Origin: Aphelenchoides besseyi
Taxonomy: Eukaryota > Nematoda > Chromadorea > Rhabditida > Aphelenchoididae
DNA length: 64,000 nucleotides
Assembly: GCA_024699855.1 (NCBI GenBank)
Contig: JAMPIQ010000003.1
Coordinates: 310,001-374,000 of the forward strand
Direction: 5' to 3'
Below are positions 22,908 to 34,771 of this stretch, one piece after another. Position 1 is the first letter of the stretch. The number at the start of each line of letters is the position of its first letter. A program made the position numbers and the translations under genes. A model generated the notes under the pieces. That model was given only the letters and a program-made list of their open reading frames with translations. It was not told the DNA's origin and made no database searches.

Positions 22908-25905
22908 TCATCCCAAGGTGCGAATGACGAATTGAGTCGGTCGAACATGCGTCGGTGCTTGCAAGTTAGCGGCCGGATAACCGAAAATCGTTTTAACTGG
23001 TGGGTGATGTTGATGTCCGGAGTGATGTTTTGAGTGGGAAGCTTGTGTGTTGGTCATCTGTTTTTGGTCGTGATTATGTTCGCCGTGACCATTTTGTTTC
23101 ATTCCCAAAAGAACATGAATCGGAATCTCTTCGCTAGACGATGAGCTTGATCTCGATGCACTTCCATGCGATCGTGTATGATTTCCAACAGCAGAAACAA
23201 ACTGCGAGACTTTGCTCGGATTTGTTACAGTTTTTGTTCGTCCCGCCATTTTGCTGACCATTTGGTTTGGTGGAATGGTTGATTGATTTGTCGTCTTCGT
23301 TGTTTTCTTTTGGCCCATTGAATTCAAGTTCGGTAATGTCGATTTGAGCGTGGATTCTGGTTGTTGATTTGTCGATGGTTCGACGGACAGATGATGAATA
23401 TGCCAATCATTTCCTTGTTTCTGAACAATCGAATGACCGTGAACGTACGTTTCGCCTGTTGAGTTCCGAAGTTCGGGAATGATCGAATGAATAGGAATAG
23501 ACAGAGAGCCGCGACCGGGTGTCGATACGAGAACATGAGAGTTGGCATGCGAAAATGGGACCATTTCCGGAGGTTTCTGTTGAGTTAAAGTTGAATTGGT
23601 AGTCCCATTCTGCTGTCCGGTAATTTGTTCGGGGTCTAGAAGATTGCTAAGACGTACAACATGATGATAAACTTACTGTTTGTTTGCGTCTTTACATCCG
23701 TTTTGGCACTCGTCGGCATGATTATAATCGGAATTGTTGAGCCGCCAACATTAGCGAACTGATGCGCAACGTTCGGTCCATTTTGATCGTTGGATGTCGG
23801 GAAAATTGGTTGAGTTTGAAGTGTCAACGTTGGCAGTGACCAGTGCTTTTTTTGTTGAGATGTCATGTCAGAAGCTGGTGAAATTAGTTGTGGTTGAAAC
23901 AAAGCGACATTTCGCTTAGTCATTGAGGGTATGGAACGTTTTCTTCTTGAAGCTGCAACATCGAGTGACGGCTTCTTTTGTTTGGACTTCTTCCTCTGTC
24001 GAACTTCTTCAGCACCCAAATCGATGTCTTCGAAGTAATCTTCGGCCTCGTCATTGAAATTGGGTTCATCATTCAAATTTGGTCGTGGACGATTGAAATT
24101 TCGATGACCACGACGTCCGCCGTTTCTTTGATTGTAATTTCTGTTGTTGTGCTGCCAATTTTGCTGTTCAGGTGGTGGGTAGAAGGGTTGGAAATTGGGA
24201 TTCGAATTTCCAGGATTGTTGTTCGAATACTGCGGAGGTCCGTTGTTCTGTTGGTTGTTTGGCGGTGGTTGATTGATCGGCTGAAGACCTTGTGGACCGT
24301 TGGCAAAAGTCATAATATGATGAACGGCCGTCGCTGCAATCGCATCCGATGGTTTTTGAGTTGTTGTTTTCGGTTCTTCCGATTCGGGATCCTTTTTCTT
24401 TTTTTTCCATTTCAATTTCAGAATTCGACCGCGATGTCGAGCTTCGTATTCGCCCGATGCGTCCAGTTCGTCGTAATGATCGTCGTATTCGTCGTAATAA
24501 GAATCGTCATGAAATCTATGACGTCCATTCTTTCGTCTTCCACCTCTTCGACGACCACTCCAATTGCCTGAAACGATATGATAAGCTCATTTCGAGCCTA
24601 TGAATCACTCACTGATCCTGTTCCTTCCACCCCCGTTGTTATTGCCGCCGTTGTTTCCACCATTGTTGTTTCCATTATTGTTGCCTGTAAATGAGTCAGT
24701 AAGGTTATTTAAGCTCTCAGTAATACCGTTGTTAGGATTATTGTTTGTTCCATTGTTGTTGTTCATGTTGTTGTTCGGCGGGCAACAACAACAGCAATTG
24801 CAGTTTCCACAGCCATTATTGCAGTTATTGTTGCAAGAACAGGAGTTCGAACCTGAAAGTTTGAGTTTGAATTTTGAGGTGAAGGTTCGAATTTCACCAC
24901 AACAGTTATTGCAACCTCCACAGTTACAATTCTGATTACAACATCTATTCGAACCTAAAAACGTTGAAATCAATGAGATCAAACAAAAGAGTGTCTACCA
25001 CAATTACAGTTGCAATTATTGTTGCATCCACAAGAACCTAAAATTATAAACCAGAATATTTTATACGAAAGTTAATTCAAAGAACTTACCGCATCCACAA
25101 TTGCAATTGCAGTTTCCGCCTTTCGAAATCGAGCATTGATTCAAAGGAATACAAATGTAGGCATCTTGACTGTTACAACATGGATTGCAATTGTTATTGC
25201 AACCACACGAGTTTCCACAGGGCTGGCAACTACACTGTTGGTTACAACAAGTGGTCGTTGCTTGACACGGGCAACAAGAAACTGCCGGAGCACAAGCGCA
25301 CGTACATCTTGTTGGAGCTGTTGAAGAAGTACAACAACAAGTTGTTGGTTGTGTTTGGACAACACAAGTTGGAGCTGGAGTACAAACCTAAATTGAGCAT
25401 TTGATTCGATGTAAAGCTTTCGAATTTTACCTGAGTCGTGCAAATTGGAGTACAAGCAGCCGTCGGAGCGCAAGCACAAGTACAAGTCGTTGGAGCCACT
25501 GCACATGGACAACAACACGAATTACAGGCTCCACGAACGATAATCGGTTTGACACGTTGACAACATTGTTGAAGGCACGGTAAACAACAAGTTTGAGTTG
25601 TTGCAGGAACACAAACCGTCTTGTTTGGAGTGCATGTCGTACAACAACAACAACCAGTGACTAAACGTGCCATTAGCAGCGAAGTTGCGGCAATCAAAAG
25701 CAATATGCCGCTGAAAAACTGAAAGTTATTCGGAACTCGTTCGATCAACTTACATTCCACGCACTACAAACGCCATCCAACGCGTAGCGTCGGCAGCCGA
25801 AAATTGGCAGTTTCGTTTGCCAGAAGTTAACAATGAAGGTGAAGTTGGTTCTACGTTACGTAGATCTTGTTCAAAATTTCCAATCGATTTGCTGCCAATG
25901 TTCAT
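22908..25905 (-). CDS. Large Cys-rich, then Asn-rich, signal-anchored protein
   Basis: I do not recognise the family. The start at 25903-25905 gives a 43-residue head and one membrane segment (VVRGIGILLLIAATSLLMAR) before residue 75, so the rest should be outside the cell or in a lumen. Exons 25431-25710 and 25090-25387 encode runs such as CCCC, CCLPCLQQCC and CTCACAP. A series of tiny exons at about 25037-24998, 24955-24893 and 24853-24727 each begin with a Gly-Ser or Gly-Arg turn and encode C-x-C/N modules. Next come Asn/Gly repeats, an Asp/Tyr segment, a Lys-rich run, PQ/N-rich sequence and a furin-like site (SRRKRS). The end is His/Ser-rich. About 880 residues. The first intron needs the second of two adjacent CAG acceptors to keep frame. 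An extracellular matrix or cuticle role is only a guess. Confidence 0.72.
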
Positions 25906-27568
25906 CGCTCAATGAGTGAGCGCATCACCTCGTTAATCTTCTGATTGGTATTAGAAAATGTTCAAACTTAGTTAACCTTTCACAACCGCCTGATCAAGTG
26001 GAACATAGCGAAACTGACCAGAAGTCTGCAGCTCCACGTTCCATCTCTAGTTTCTGGTCTCTACATGTCCACATATTGTTCGTCATTGTTTCATTGATTG
26101 TCACGTTTGATTGTCGGTAAAAGCAATCGAAACAAACGATTGCAACAAAAGTGGAATAAGGACCTGCGTGCGGGTTCTATTGTTCGTTCGTGAATGGACT
26201 GCTGCGTCCGTAAACGTTTCGAATGCAAACTCGTCTCTGATGTTGTAACATTTTCAAAAGGTTTCTGTAAGCAGAAAGTTTAACACAAATTAACACGCTT
26301 TATACTCAAGATTGAGTAGGTTTTGTTGGTATGAGCTCTATGATGGCACTATCGATTTGCTCAATTTCCGAAAAAAAAGTGGGGACATGAAATCTGTCGG
26401 TCACCGGAACTTACACAAAAGTCGATGGGCTAAATTAGATTTTAATTTTTGATACTTGTATAAGCAATTTGAAGTTTAACAACATTAAATTCAGCGTTAT
26501 TAACGACTGTGAACAAAATGTGTTCATAAACGTGCTTCTCACTCTTCCTTATATTGAGCCAAAGATGTGAAGCTGAAACTCAACAACATTTAATGAGCAT
26601 TACCAACTAATCCACTATAGTGTAGTCATTCCTGCAAATTGCAAATCTAAAGCTTATCTACCATTGTCGTTGTGGTCCACTTCACAAGACTCAATGTTTG
26701 CGTATGCTTTAGATTCCAATTGAGCCCCCGATCAGTTTCAGCGCTCTAAACTGTTTCAGACCTTACTCTTACCGCCGCATTAACAACTGTGTCAAATCTG
26801 AGACCACCATCATCAGCAGAAACTGCTCCACAAACTTTTGCAATTTTGGATGATTTTTGACAAACTCTTTGACTCTGAAGAGCTCTCATTTCTTCCTCAG
26901 GTATCCGGTGGCTACATGTTTAAGCACAGCCAGTAGTCAGACTTTTGAGCTTTCTATTAATATAATATGGACGTAGGTTGTTGTCAAAATCTCCGAAGTA
27001 CATCGATTTGCGCGACGAACGTGTCATACAAGGGAATGGGGGGTGTTGTGTATTTTGGCTTATTGGCTGATTGGATTTTGTTGATATTCACGTGGTTTTG
27101 AGTTCACTAGTGTCTGTCGTTGTTCGATAAACCGCAGTCTTTCGTAGTCAGTAGTTCTCGAGTTACAGTCGATGGAAGTTGACTTCTCGGCGGTCGATGT
27201 CTGATAGTTGGCATTCTTTTCTGTTACATTTTCAGGTCAATTGTTTCTACTAACTATGTCTAGACTACAATGTTTATTCAATCTACAACAAGAATGATCG
27301 GTTCCAAGCAGTTTTATAGTTCAAGTCGTTACCCTAATCTTGAGTTATTTTCAAATATGCTACTTTGTAATAGTACAATAGTGAGTGATCAAACGCGGAA
27401 TAATCGGTGTCTATGTGTTTTCTGTAATGTGCTCAAATATTCAAACAGTAACAAAAATAAGGACATGAATTTGAACATCGAATGCATTCACTTGTACACG
27501 ATTTTGATCGAGTTTTCAATCTCGGATTTTGATGCCAAACTTCCTGGCCGACTATTTGTAAGCCCAAC
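25906..27568. other. Intergenic, no gene seen
   Basis: This is 1.66 kb of AT-richer sequence with no coding frame of note on either strand. It should include the promoter of the Cys-rich gene. Confidence 0.45.
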
Positions 27569-27570
27569 TA

Positions 27571-28223
27571 CAGGGTGTCCCAGCTGTAATTCCTTATTTT
27601 TACACGCTTATAACTTTTTTATGCGTGAACCGATTTTTATGAAACTATTTCTGTTGAATAGCCTGAAGTTGGCATTTTTGTTTCATATCAAATTCGATAC
27701 AAATTTCTCAACGGAAGTCATCGATGGAAGCCAATTCCTGAAATGGGCGCTTTTTTCACTTGCGTTTTCTTTCATTTTTCCACTTAAAATTTCTCATGGA
27801 GGTTGGTTGGCTAAAATCAAAAAACCTAAAAAAATCAAAAAGTTCATCGGTCCAGTGCGAAAAGTTCGTTTGATCGGGTACAGAAGCGTGCCGACTCAAT
27901 CCAAAATGGCGGCGGAATTGACGTTGAACGGACGTTGCACTTCCAGTATTGGCGAACACCAGAACACGGTACCGCCTTTTCTTGAGCAGACCAAACCATG
28001 AGAAATTTTAAGTGGAAAAATGAAAGAAAACGCAAGTGAAAAAAGCGCCCATTTCAGGAATTGGCTTCCATCGATGACTTCCGTTGAGAAATTTGTATCG
28101 AATTTGATATGAAACAAAAATGCCAACTTCAGGCTATTCAACAGAAATAGTTTCATAAAAATCGGTTCACGCATAAAAAAGTTATAAGCGTGTAAAAATG
28201 AGGATTTCAGCTGGAACACCCTG
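27571..28223. mobile_element. Foldback element with 229 bp inverted repeats and TA flanks
   Basis: Left arm 27571-27799 and right arm 27996-28223 are near-perfect reverse complements, separated by about 196 bp. The ends read CAGGGTGTCC and GGAACACCCTG, and each is flanked by TA, as expected of a Tc1/mariner-type TA target duplication. No transposase lies inside; a 243-codon frame crossing the left arm is an artefact of the repeat. It is best described as a non-autonomous long-TIR MITE. Transcribed, it would make a long hairpin RNA. Confidence 0.85.
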
Positions 28224-28579
28224 TAACATACAGCAACGAAGTATTTTAATGCAAAATGAGTGAAAATCAATCTTTACTGCAAACTCGTTTCAGAGGTTTG
28301 TTTTCATTCTTTTCGTTTTCGTTCTCGGGAGTCGGTCGTGTATGTTTTTATAAGCTTTTACGTGTTTTCTGATTCCAGTTCTAATCTCAGTTCCCATTTT
28401 AGCTCTTTCTTCTACTCGTTCGTGTTCAAGTTCCCGGATGTCTCGTGCTTTCGTTAGTCAACTCGATGAATCACATGTTCCCGAGCCGTCGTAAAGGACT
28501 TGTGAGTTTGTGAGCGATTTCCTCAGCTCTTCGTGTTTGCAGCGATTATGATCGTAGTAACGATTGATAAGAGATGAGG

Positions 28580-29350
28580 GTTTATGTGAAGAATGAAAAT
28601 GGGAAATGAGTTTTGGCATTGTCTCGAAACTGTCCAGTCCGCGATAGTGAGTAACAACTACGTTTCGAATGGCATTCAATGTTTAGCATCATCTTGCGTT
28701 TGAACGGTTTCAAAGCCACTAAGGTTAAAAACATTGGAGTGGGCCAAAACGATGAGTCACTTGACTGACTATTGCTGATGAAAATGGCATTGAGTTGATC
28801 GCAGGTGCGGAAGCTTAACAACTCATCATTGGGATCGTGTCTTCTCGTGGTTTCCAAGAAATCAAAAAACCGCGGTTTTTATCCATCTGGCTCTATACCC
28901 GAATTTTACTATCAGTTTTCAAAATACATTCAATTTGTGTTGATTCTTAATAACTACTTTATTTTCAGGATGATGCGTTCAACTACACAGTTCTTATGCA
29001 TGTTCTCTCTTATTGGAGCTTTATCATCATGTAAGTTCGTCTCTGCGATACACTGCTACATTCTCTTTCAGTGGCATTGTGTGTTTGATCTTTTTTATTG
29101 TTGGCCAGTGGTGGTATGCGTCTGCTGCAATGAAGATCAAAGACTGTGAAACCCAGTAAAAGAGTAGAGTCGACAAGATCAAAAACATAAAGAAACGATT
29201 CCAAATAACTCTCGTCAAGAATGCGCTGTACCACGAAATTCGCATCACCACATTAAGACCGATGAGCCGAAAGTTGAGGGCGAGGATGATTGTCGTGCAG
29301 AAATTCACGAGCGGGACGGCGAGGTGATGAAGAAGTTTGGGCATCAGAAA
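28580..29350 (+). other. Possible multi-exon gene with a C-terminal membrane segment
   Basis: Short plus-strand frames with splice sites can be chained. One, about 28597-28640, reads GNEFWHCLETVQSAI and ends at a GTGAGT donor. After a good acceptor at 28971 another reads DDAFNYTVLMHVLSYWSFII, and after a 40 bp intron IGIVCLIFFIVGQWWYASAA to a stop near 29155. A C-terminal membrane helix of this sort is seen in small secretory-pathway proteins such as p24/TMED, but I cannot show the domain. Middle exons are unresolved. Confidence is low. Confidence 0.25.
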
Positions 29351-29728
29351 GTAAGTGAAAGCGGTGAGTCTGAGACAATTTGTCGCTTCAGAAGTTCTTG
29401 ACGATCAAAATTCGAATTTGAAAAACGAAAATTTGTCTTTCGATGTAAAAAACCGTTTTTTTTAATGTCAAATTGGATTTACAACCAACTGGTATCAATT
29501 TAGACAGTCGACAGCGAAGACAATCCAAAGACAGGCACACTGCCGGTTGACTAGTCTTTAACGAGCTGATTGTTCCGTCGCAATAAATAAACTATCAGTA
29601 ATTGTTTCTTATGGTCGTTTTTCAAAACATGCTCATTCCGAGTTTCCAAACTGATAGATAAAAGTGCAGTCCACGTTCATGCGTTGATTACTCCTCTTTG
29701 TTCTTCGAGCGCTTTCAACAACCGCTCG
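29351..29728. other. No gene seen
   Basis: This stretch is AT-rich sequence with no supported coding frame. It ends where the inverted aldehyde dehydrogenase exon copy begins. Confidence 0.4.
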
Positions 29729-29883
29729 TCTACCTTCGTCGACGCCCAAAATGCCAACATTCAAGCGTCGAGATACCCGATGAATTTGCGAATGATCGTT
29801 TGTGAAAATGTACCCGGCCAAACCGTAGGGCGTGTTGTTGGCTCGTTTGATTGCGTCGTCTTCGTCGTTGAACTTTTGAATGG
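29729..29883 (-). pseudogene. Inverted copy of one aldehyde dehydrogenase exon segment
   Basis: These 155 bp match 42198-42352 of the succinate-semialdehyde dehydrogenase gene in reverse orientation, with one difference I can see (GAC for AAC in the VDEG/VNEG codon). The copy covers the segment from [12 protein letters not shown] to LNVGILG and stops abruptly at both ends, partly inside an exon and just past a donor. No other ALDH exon is near. It is a recent, partial duplication about 12.5 kb away and not a gene. Confidence 0.9.
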
Positions 29884-29987
29884 AAAACATCCATCGATTT
29901 GATTGCTCTTTTCGGTGCGTTTCATTGTCTTAATCAGTTTAATGATCTTCGAAAACTGTAATAAACTATAATTTACTTTTATTTTAA

Positions 29988-30813
29988 TCACAAAAATTTA
30001 CGACATTTTGCATCAAAAACAAGGACCGCGCCAAAAATAACGATTGCAATCAGAAAGACACCTCCGCTGAAATTCGGAAATCGGAAACTGGAGCTTCCGA
30101 ATGAACGTACGCAATCCCAACCGACTTCCAAAGACTGTTACCCGGAGCTTCGGGAGCGTCGATAGTTGCTCGCTGAAGTCGATCGCTGGCTTAGCAACGG
30201 TATCCAGTGAACTCACATAAAGTGCCGATAGTCCTTTGACATACTTTGGTTTGTCCGCTCGATACGTAACTCTAATCATGTACGTTGTTGGCTCACCTAT
30301 TTTTTGGAATTCCGACTGACAAAAGATGTTGATATCCTCTTCGCTTTTTTTAAAGACAATCGTTTTGTTGTACTGGACAAGAATGTTAAGTGGAAGTTGA
30401 CGGGAGATACCGTCTGAAAATGCGATAAAAACCCCTTTGAAACAACAACTTGCCGATTATAAACGTAGCATCCCAATTAAACATTAGTATTGCTTGAATA
30501 ACACAACCTCCAAAGTTGAACGTGAGGCTGAAAAGTGAAGAACATTCGTGTTAACAGTAAACTTACTTCTGTGCAGTACTTTGATTCAAACCGTTGTCCG
30601 TGAACTCGACAAGCAGTTCCTTTTGCTCGACGACTAAAATCTCCGATCCACCGGTGCACTCAGGAATCAAGAGCCTTAAAAAAGAGTGGAGAGATCAATT
30701 GCTATAACTCACGTGCCATTGCCATCACTGTCGAGTTGAAAGCAGCGGTCGGCAGAAACAGATCCAAAGAATATCAGCATCAAAGAACAGCGGACAAGAA
30801 CTCTCGATGACAT
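29988..30813 (-). CDS. Uncharacterised secreted or type I membrane protein
   Basis: The ATG at 30811-30813 starts a signal peptide (RVLVRCSLMLIFFGSVSA). The mature start has RCFQLDSDGNGT, then an N-glycosylation-rich ectodomain with few cysteines (GGSEILVVEQKELLVEF, QLPLNILVQYNKT, IFCQSEF). One intron near 30420-30461 is best read with a GC donor (GCAAGT). Two 3' readings keep frame. If the exon after SALY begins at CAG before 30143, the protein ends in a membrane helix (GGVFLIAIVIFGAVLVFD) and a Cys-Arg-Lys tail, stop at 29988. If it begins at 30179 it ends soluble, stop at 30050. The membrane form looks more protein-like. I know no family for it. Confidence 0.55.
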
Positions 30814-30887
30814 CTTATAAAAGAAATGAACTCATCACACAGATTGTAAACAAAATTGACAATATGTAAATTCCACTTCTGATCAAA

Positions 30888-31925
30888 TCAAATGTCATCC
30901 AACCAAAATATTCCTTCAAAATTATTCGATTGAACTACTTCGCATGTTAAAAAGACAGAAAACTTGCAATCCGGTTGTTTGTGAACTTGTTCGGCCCGAA
31001 TTGTCAGCGTAGACAAACAAAAGCAGAATTGGCGCTGAAGTCGATGTAGCCGTTTGTCCTTCAGTTCAGGATTCCACATGAGTCCAAGTGCAGCTAAAAC
31101 GAATTCAAATAAACTCTTCTGTGCTTGCTGTTCACCGGATATCTGAGTCTCAAAAGCTGGGTTATCCCTAAAATCTTCTTGCTGCAACTTAGAAACACAA
31201 TTGTCACTCTCGTCTTCCAATAATGTTGGTTACAGACCCAGATGTCAAATTCCTCGGCACCAAGAAATTGACATGGGCAGTATAGGCATTTTCCTGATAG
31301 TTACCAAGCAATTAAGTCAAATATTATAATGAACAATTCTCAGGATAATGTGTCAAGCTTATTACTTACCAAAATCTTCGGTTCGTACAATGTACGGACC
31401 GCTTTTCACTGCACCGGATTTTCTATAACGATTGTGAACGTCGATTACGTTGTTGAACTTACGGATCGTTGGGATCAAATGCCGTAGCTGAACTTCCAAT
31501 TTTCCGATAACTTTTGTCGAGCTCTCAAAGAGTATCGGTGGAGTTTCTGAATCATAGACTTGTAAAAAGAAAAAATGGTCTTAAAACCGAACGATACGAG
31601 GAATTTATTCGAAATGCGCAGTTAAACAATCTCCTTGCTTTTTCTACATACCCGATTTGCCGACGTAAAGATAGGAATGAACCGGAGTGTCTGGATAGGT
31701 GGGATCATAAAAGCTGCCTACATTTGCTGTTTTTGCTCGCTGTTCTTGATGATAAGCCTTCAATTCGGTGGCATTACGATGATATCTTGTAGCAATAAGA
31801 CGTAGAGGTTTTTCGACCGCGGTTCCTAAACTGACAGCAAACAGAACAAATAAGACGACTAGAGCTCTAAGTTTCCTTTCAATCACTAGTTTGTGAAGTG
31901 AAGACTTCAACTCGAGTTTATACAA
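30888..31925 (-). CDS. Uncharacterised signal-anchored or secreted protein
   Basis: The first exon (about 31651-31925) opens with a basic stretch and a hydrophobic segment (LRALVVLFVLFAVSLGTAVE), then a Tyr/His-rich part ending HSYLYVGKSG. The next exon reads VYDSETPPILFESSTKVIGK and LEVQLRHLIPTI. A short exon with SGPYIVRTEDFG leads into a Cys/Trp-rich segment (KCLYCPCQFLGAEEFDIW, NQHYWKTRV). The last frame (to 30888) contains LGLMWNPELKDKRLHRLQR and TCEVVQSNNFEG. Joins after WKTRV are not settled, so the 3' third may be wrong. No family is recognised. The gene lies head-to-tail with the preceding secreted protein gene. Confidence 0.45.
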
Positions 31926-32446
31926 AAACTAAATTGAATCTATTGATCTATAAAAGGATGTGTTGTAGCCACTCCTTATTAATAATCGTACATTCGGTTA
32001 AAAAAGGGGAACATTTCCACTTATTATTAGTTTCGATCTTTAGGTTCACTGCGTCAAGATTATGGTTAACTGCTTAGTGTATAGTACGTTATCGGTACAC
32101 CAAAAATGCGGAAGACACAAACAAACAGAATTTGTAATGTCAAATCTGGTCGATCTTTGTGATCAACCTTCTAGATCTTCGACTTAGAATGAGTGTTAGA
32201 CGTCAACCACATGTCAACGCATTCTATTGAAGGAAATGAACTTGTTATGCTCAACTACAACTTTCTTGATCATTACAAGTAGCTATTTGAATATTTTATC
32301 TGTGCTAATGATTTCATACTGTAGAGTTTGTCGTGAACAAAAACATACGTTCTTAGATTTATTAGCTAAAAGCAACATGGTAAATCGGGAGCGTGAATTA
32401 AGATTTGAAAAAGACTACTTACAATGTACTTTGAGTTTTTTTGTTG
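31926..32446. other. Intergenic, no gene seen
   Basis: This is about 520 bp of AT-rich sequence without supported coding frames, between two minus-strand genes. Confidence 0.4.
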
Positions 32447-32833
32447 TCAATCGTTTTTGCATCCAATAGTTATGACCGAAGTTTCATCGACAGCAGATTC
32501 AAATTGCTTTGCATCCGGCGGTCCGTGAAGCTGTTGACTCGTGACTATTTCTAACTTTCTCTTTCGTGAACTTTGCGCTTTCTTTAATTTAACAGCCGAT
32601 TCCTTCGTTTCGTTCGATTGTTGTGTATCATCGAAGTTCTCGTTTCCAGAACGCCATTTTTGATACCATTTTCGTGCGCACTCAAATCCGATCGTATCGG
32701 CGCCAAATACCTGTTGAATGTGAGCTGTGGCTCTGGAAGCCGAAACACCGAGTTTGTATTCGTAAAACAAACAGGTTCGAGTTTTCAAGTCCGTGAGTTT
32801 GTAAGCTCGTTTTGTAACGGTTGACTCGACCAT
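32447..32833 (-). CDS. HTH_48 (mariner Mos1-type N-terminal HTH) protein, single exon
   Basis: This 128-residue intronless frame carries, at about residues 15-70, the helix-turn-helix that mariner transposases and SETMAR use to bind DNA: L-F-Y-E-Y-K-L-G-V-S-A-S..., then a recognition region ending CARKWYQKWRSGNENFDD. A Lys/Arg-rich tail (SSRKRKLE) follows, with no catalytic DDE/D domain. A second protein with the same layout is encoded at 38956-39651. HTH_48-only proteins are known as domesticated transposase pieces in nematodes; a DNA-binding role is an inference. No inverted repeats are seen around it. Confidence 0.7.
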   Translation of the reverse strand: MVESTVTKRAYKLTDLKTRTCLFYEYKLGVSASRATAHIQQVFGADTIGFECARKWYQKWRSGNENFDDTQQSNETKESAVKLKKAQSSRKRKLEIVTSQQLHGPPDAKQFESAVDETSVITIGCKND

Positions 32834-33975
32834 TTCAGAAGTCGAATGGTAACAATAAGCTGAAATACTTCAATCATTAAACTGATCAAATGAATTGAAG
32901 AAGCAAAAGAAATAGTAACGAGAACTTTTAGAACTCGAACGCCTTATTCTCGCGACTGTTAACTGTAAGTACAAACCGTGCAGTTCGTCACAGCATCGGC
33001 TTGTTGAGTTTTCTGATCATAAACTTCAATTAACAAAACTCGATGGTTGTTGACAGTTGACGGGTTCGCTCGATGGACGATTTAAACCATGAGAATCAAC
33101 CAAACTTTCGAAGACCATCCATATACTGCCAGAAAGTTTGATGCCAACTCACACAGCTAGAGGGCGGTAACTCAATCTAAATTTGGTTGAGTTGATGCTT
33201 GCTTTGCTGTCATGTTAGTTCAGAGAACACACCAAAAAAGCTTTGCTGTAAAATCACTTGTAGTCTCGATGGTTACATTTGTTACCTCCAAATTAAAAAT
33301 GAACCCTTAAACCACGTGGTACAAAATTCAATCTCAAAAATCTTTGGTTTTCTAGTTTGAATCTCTGTAAAAGTTCTCGGCTTTGAACTCCTATCTACGA
33401 TCTCGAGTATTTGTACCCTTAGTTTACAAAATTTGATCATTGGTTTTAGATGTCTGTAGCTTCCTGGAAGTTTGCAAATCTAAAAGATCCTCACACCTGT
33501 TTGTTAATTCAAAACAGAACAGTGAATCCAATATGTAAACTCTCAAAAGCAAGAGTCTTTGATCTGTTGATATTCAAAAATAGAATCTATGTCTATCTTC
33601 AGTCACTTGTCGTTATCCTGTAAACGTTTAATGGTCTTATAAGATACGATCTTCCAATAAAAAGTCATTCGGCTGTTGAAATGAACGTTTTCCGAATCGT
33701 GATCTACGGCTAAGAGAGCAACTTGCTATCGTTTGTTATGATGTAATTAAAGACGATGAGGAATCCGGCGATCGGAAAGCGCAATAATTTTATTGATCTT
33801 CGTTACAAGTTTTCGGCTAAACGGGCGATTACAATAGTCGGATTTATTGCTGTCTGCGCCAGGAAGGATCTCACGGAGTTTGCATTTGTACGTTCTGTTC
33901 GATTAATCAACTTTTGATTAAAACAAACGATCTAAATTGGTGCTTTTGTTGAACGAAAACATTTCAGTTGTCGAA
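32834..33975. other. Intergenic, no gene seen
   Basis: This is 1.1 kb with no supported coding frame. It holds the divergent 5' regions of the HTH_48 gene and the ShKT gene. Confidence 0.4.
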
Positions 33976-34771
33976 ATGTCTTCGATCTTGTGGTTGTTTC
34001 TGAGTGTTGGATTTCTAGTCAACGCTATGAAGACCCAAACTTTGGTTGACGGAGACACTGCGGCTAAAGAGCTGAATTTGTTACTCGTTGACGGATCAAA
34101 TGAGGGCAATGAGACAAACATCGAGGCCTCGGCCGAGTCCCTCATTCTCAATTCGACTTCTGTCTCTCGACCTCTGAACTTCGATTCTGCTCGATTTCCA
34201 CAACCCGCTGAAATTGCTTTAAAGATTCTGTCTGTTTCTCGCTCGATTGAAAGCTCGAAGATTGATCGTGATTTTGAACTGAAACTCAAAAACGACGAAA
34301 ACTCGTCGTTGAACAAAAACGAAGAGAAGAAGAAGAAACTGAACGTCCACTCTGTATCACTTTCCCATTTGCCAACCTCGACTTTCATTCCTGTAGTTTC
34401 AACAACTTTGTTGACAACTGAAGAGAAGTAAGTTTGCTCGTTTGAATTCTAACCATCGGCTTGCAGTCGACCATCAGACGAATGTGGGGATACGGTTAGC
34501 GACTGTGCAATTCAAGTCCACTTGTGCAATCATCCAGACTACGTCGAGCTGTTGGCTCGAATGTGCCCGTCGACTTGTCATCGGTAAGCTAAGTTCTATA
34601 AAAGCGAAGTGAACGCTTCTGTTCAGCTGTTTCCACGTTCCACCGGCGCATTTGGCTTGTCGAGATGCGTCGCCGTTGTGCGGACGCAAGAAACGCTACT
34701 GTACGGTCTCCTACTATCGTGTACTGATGGATCGTGTTTGTCCGAGCACTTGTAAGACTTGTGGAGTTTGA
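33976..34771 (+). CDS. Secreted protein with two C-terminal ShKT domains
   Basis: Three exons (33976-34427, 34467-34583, 34627-34771) sum to 714 nt, 237 residues. The ATG at 33976 starts a signal peptide (SSILWLFLSVGFLVNA). The upstream in-frame ATG at 33937 would bury it, so the second was chosen. A Ser/Asn/Glu-rich region of about 130 residues contains a Lys run. Two six-cysteine ShKT domains follow, each split by or next to an intron: C-GDTVSD-C-AIQVHL-C and C-RDASPL-C-GRKKRY-C, both ending C-PST-C. The second ends at the C-terminus (KTCGV). ShKT is an extracellular disulfide module shared by channel blockers and many nematode secreted proteins; nothing shows channel activity here. Confidence 0.85.

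Noticed and set aside
24600..25583. Plus-strand frames rich in Leu, Val and Ser opposite the Cys/Asn-rich exons
   Set aside because: They are complements of Asn/Gln/Cys codon repeats on the minus strand and are shadows.
27270..28001. 243-codon plus-strand frame
   Set aside because: It runs through one arm of the foldback repeat and its spacer. The mirror frame exists on the other arm, so it is an artefact of the repeat.
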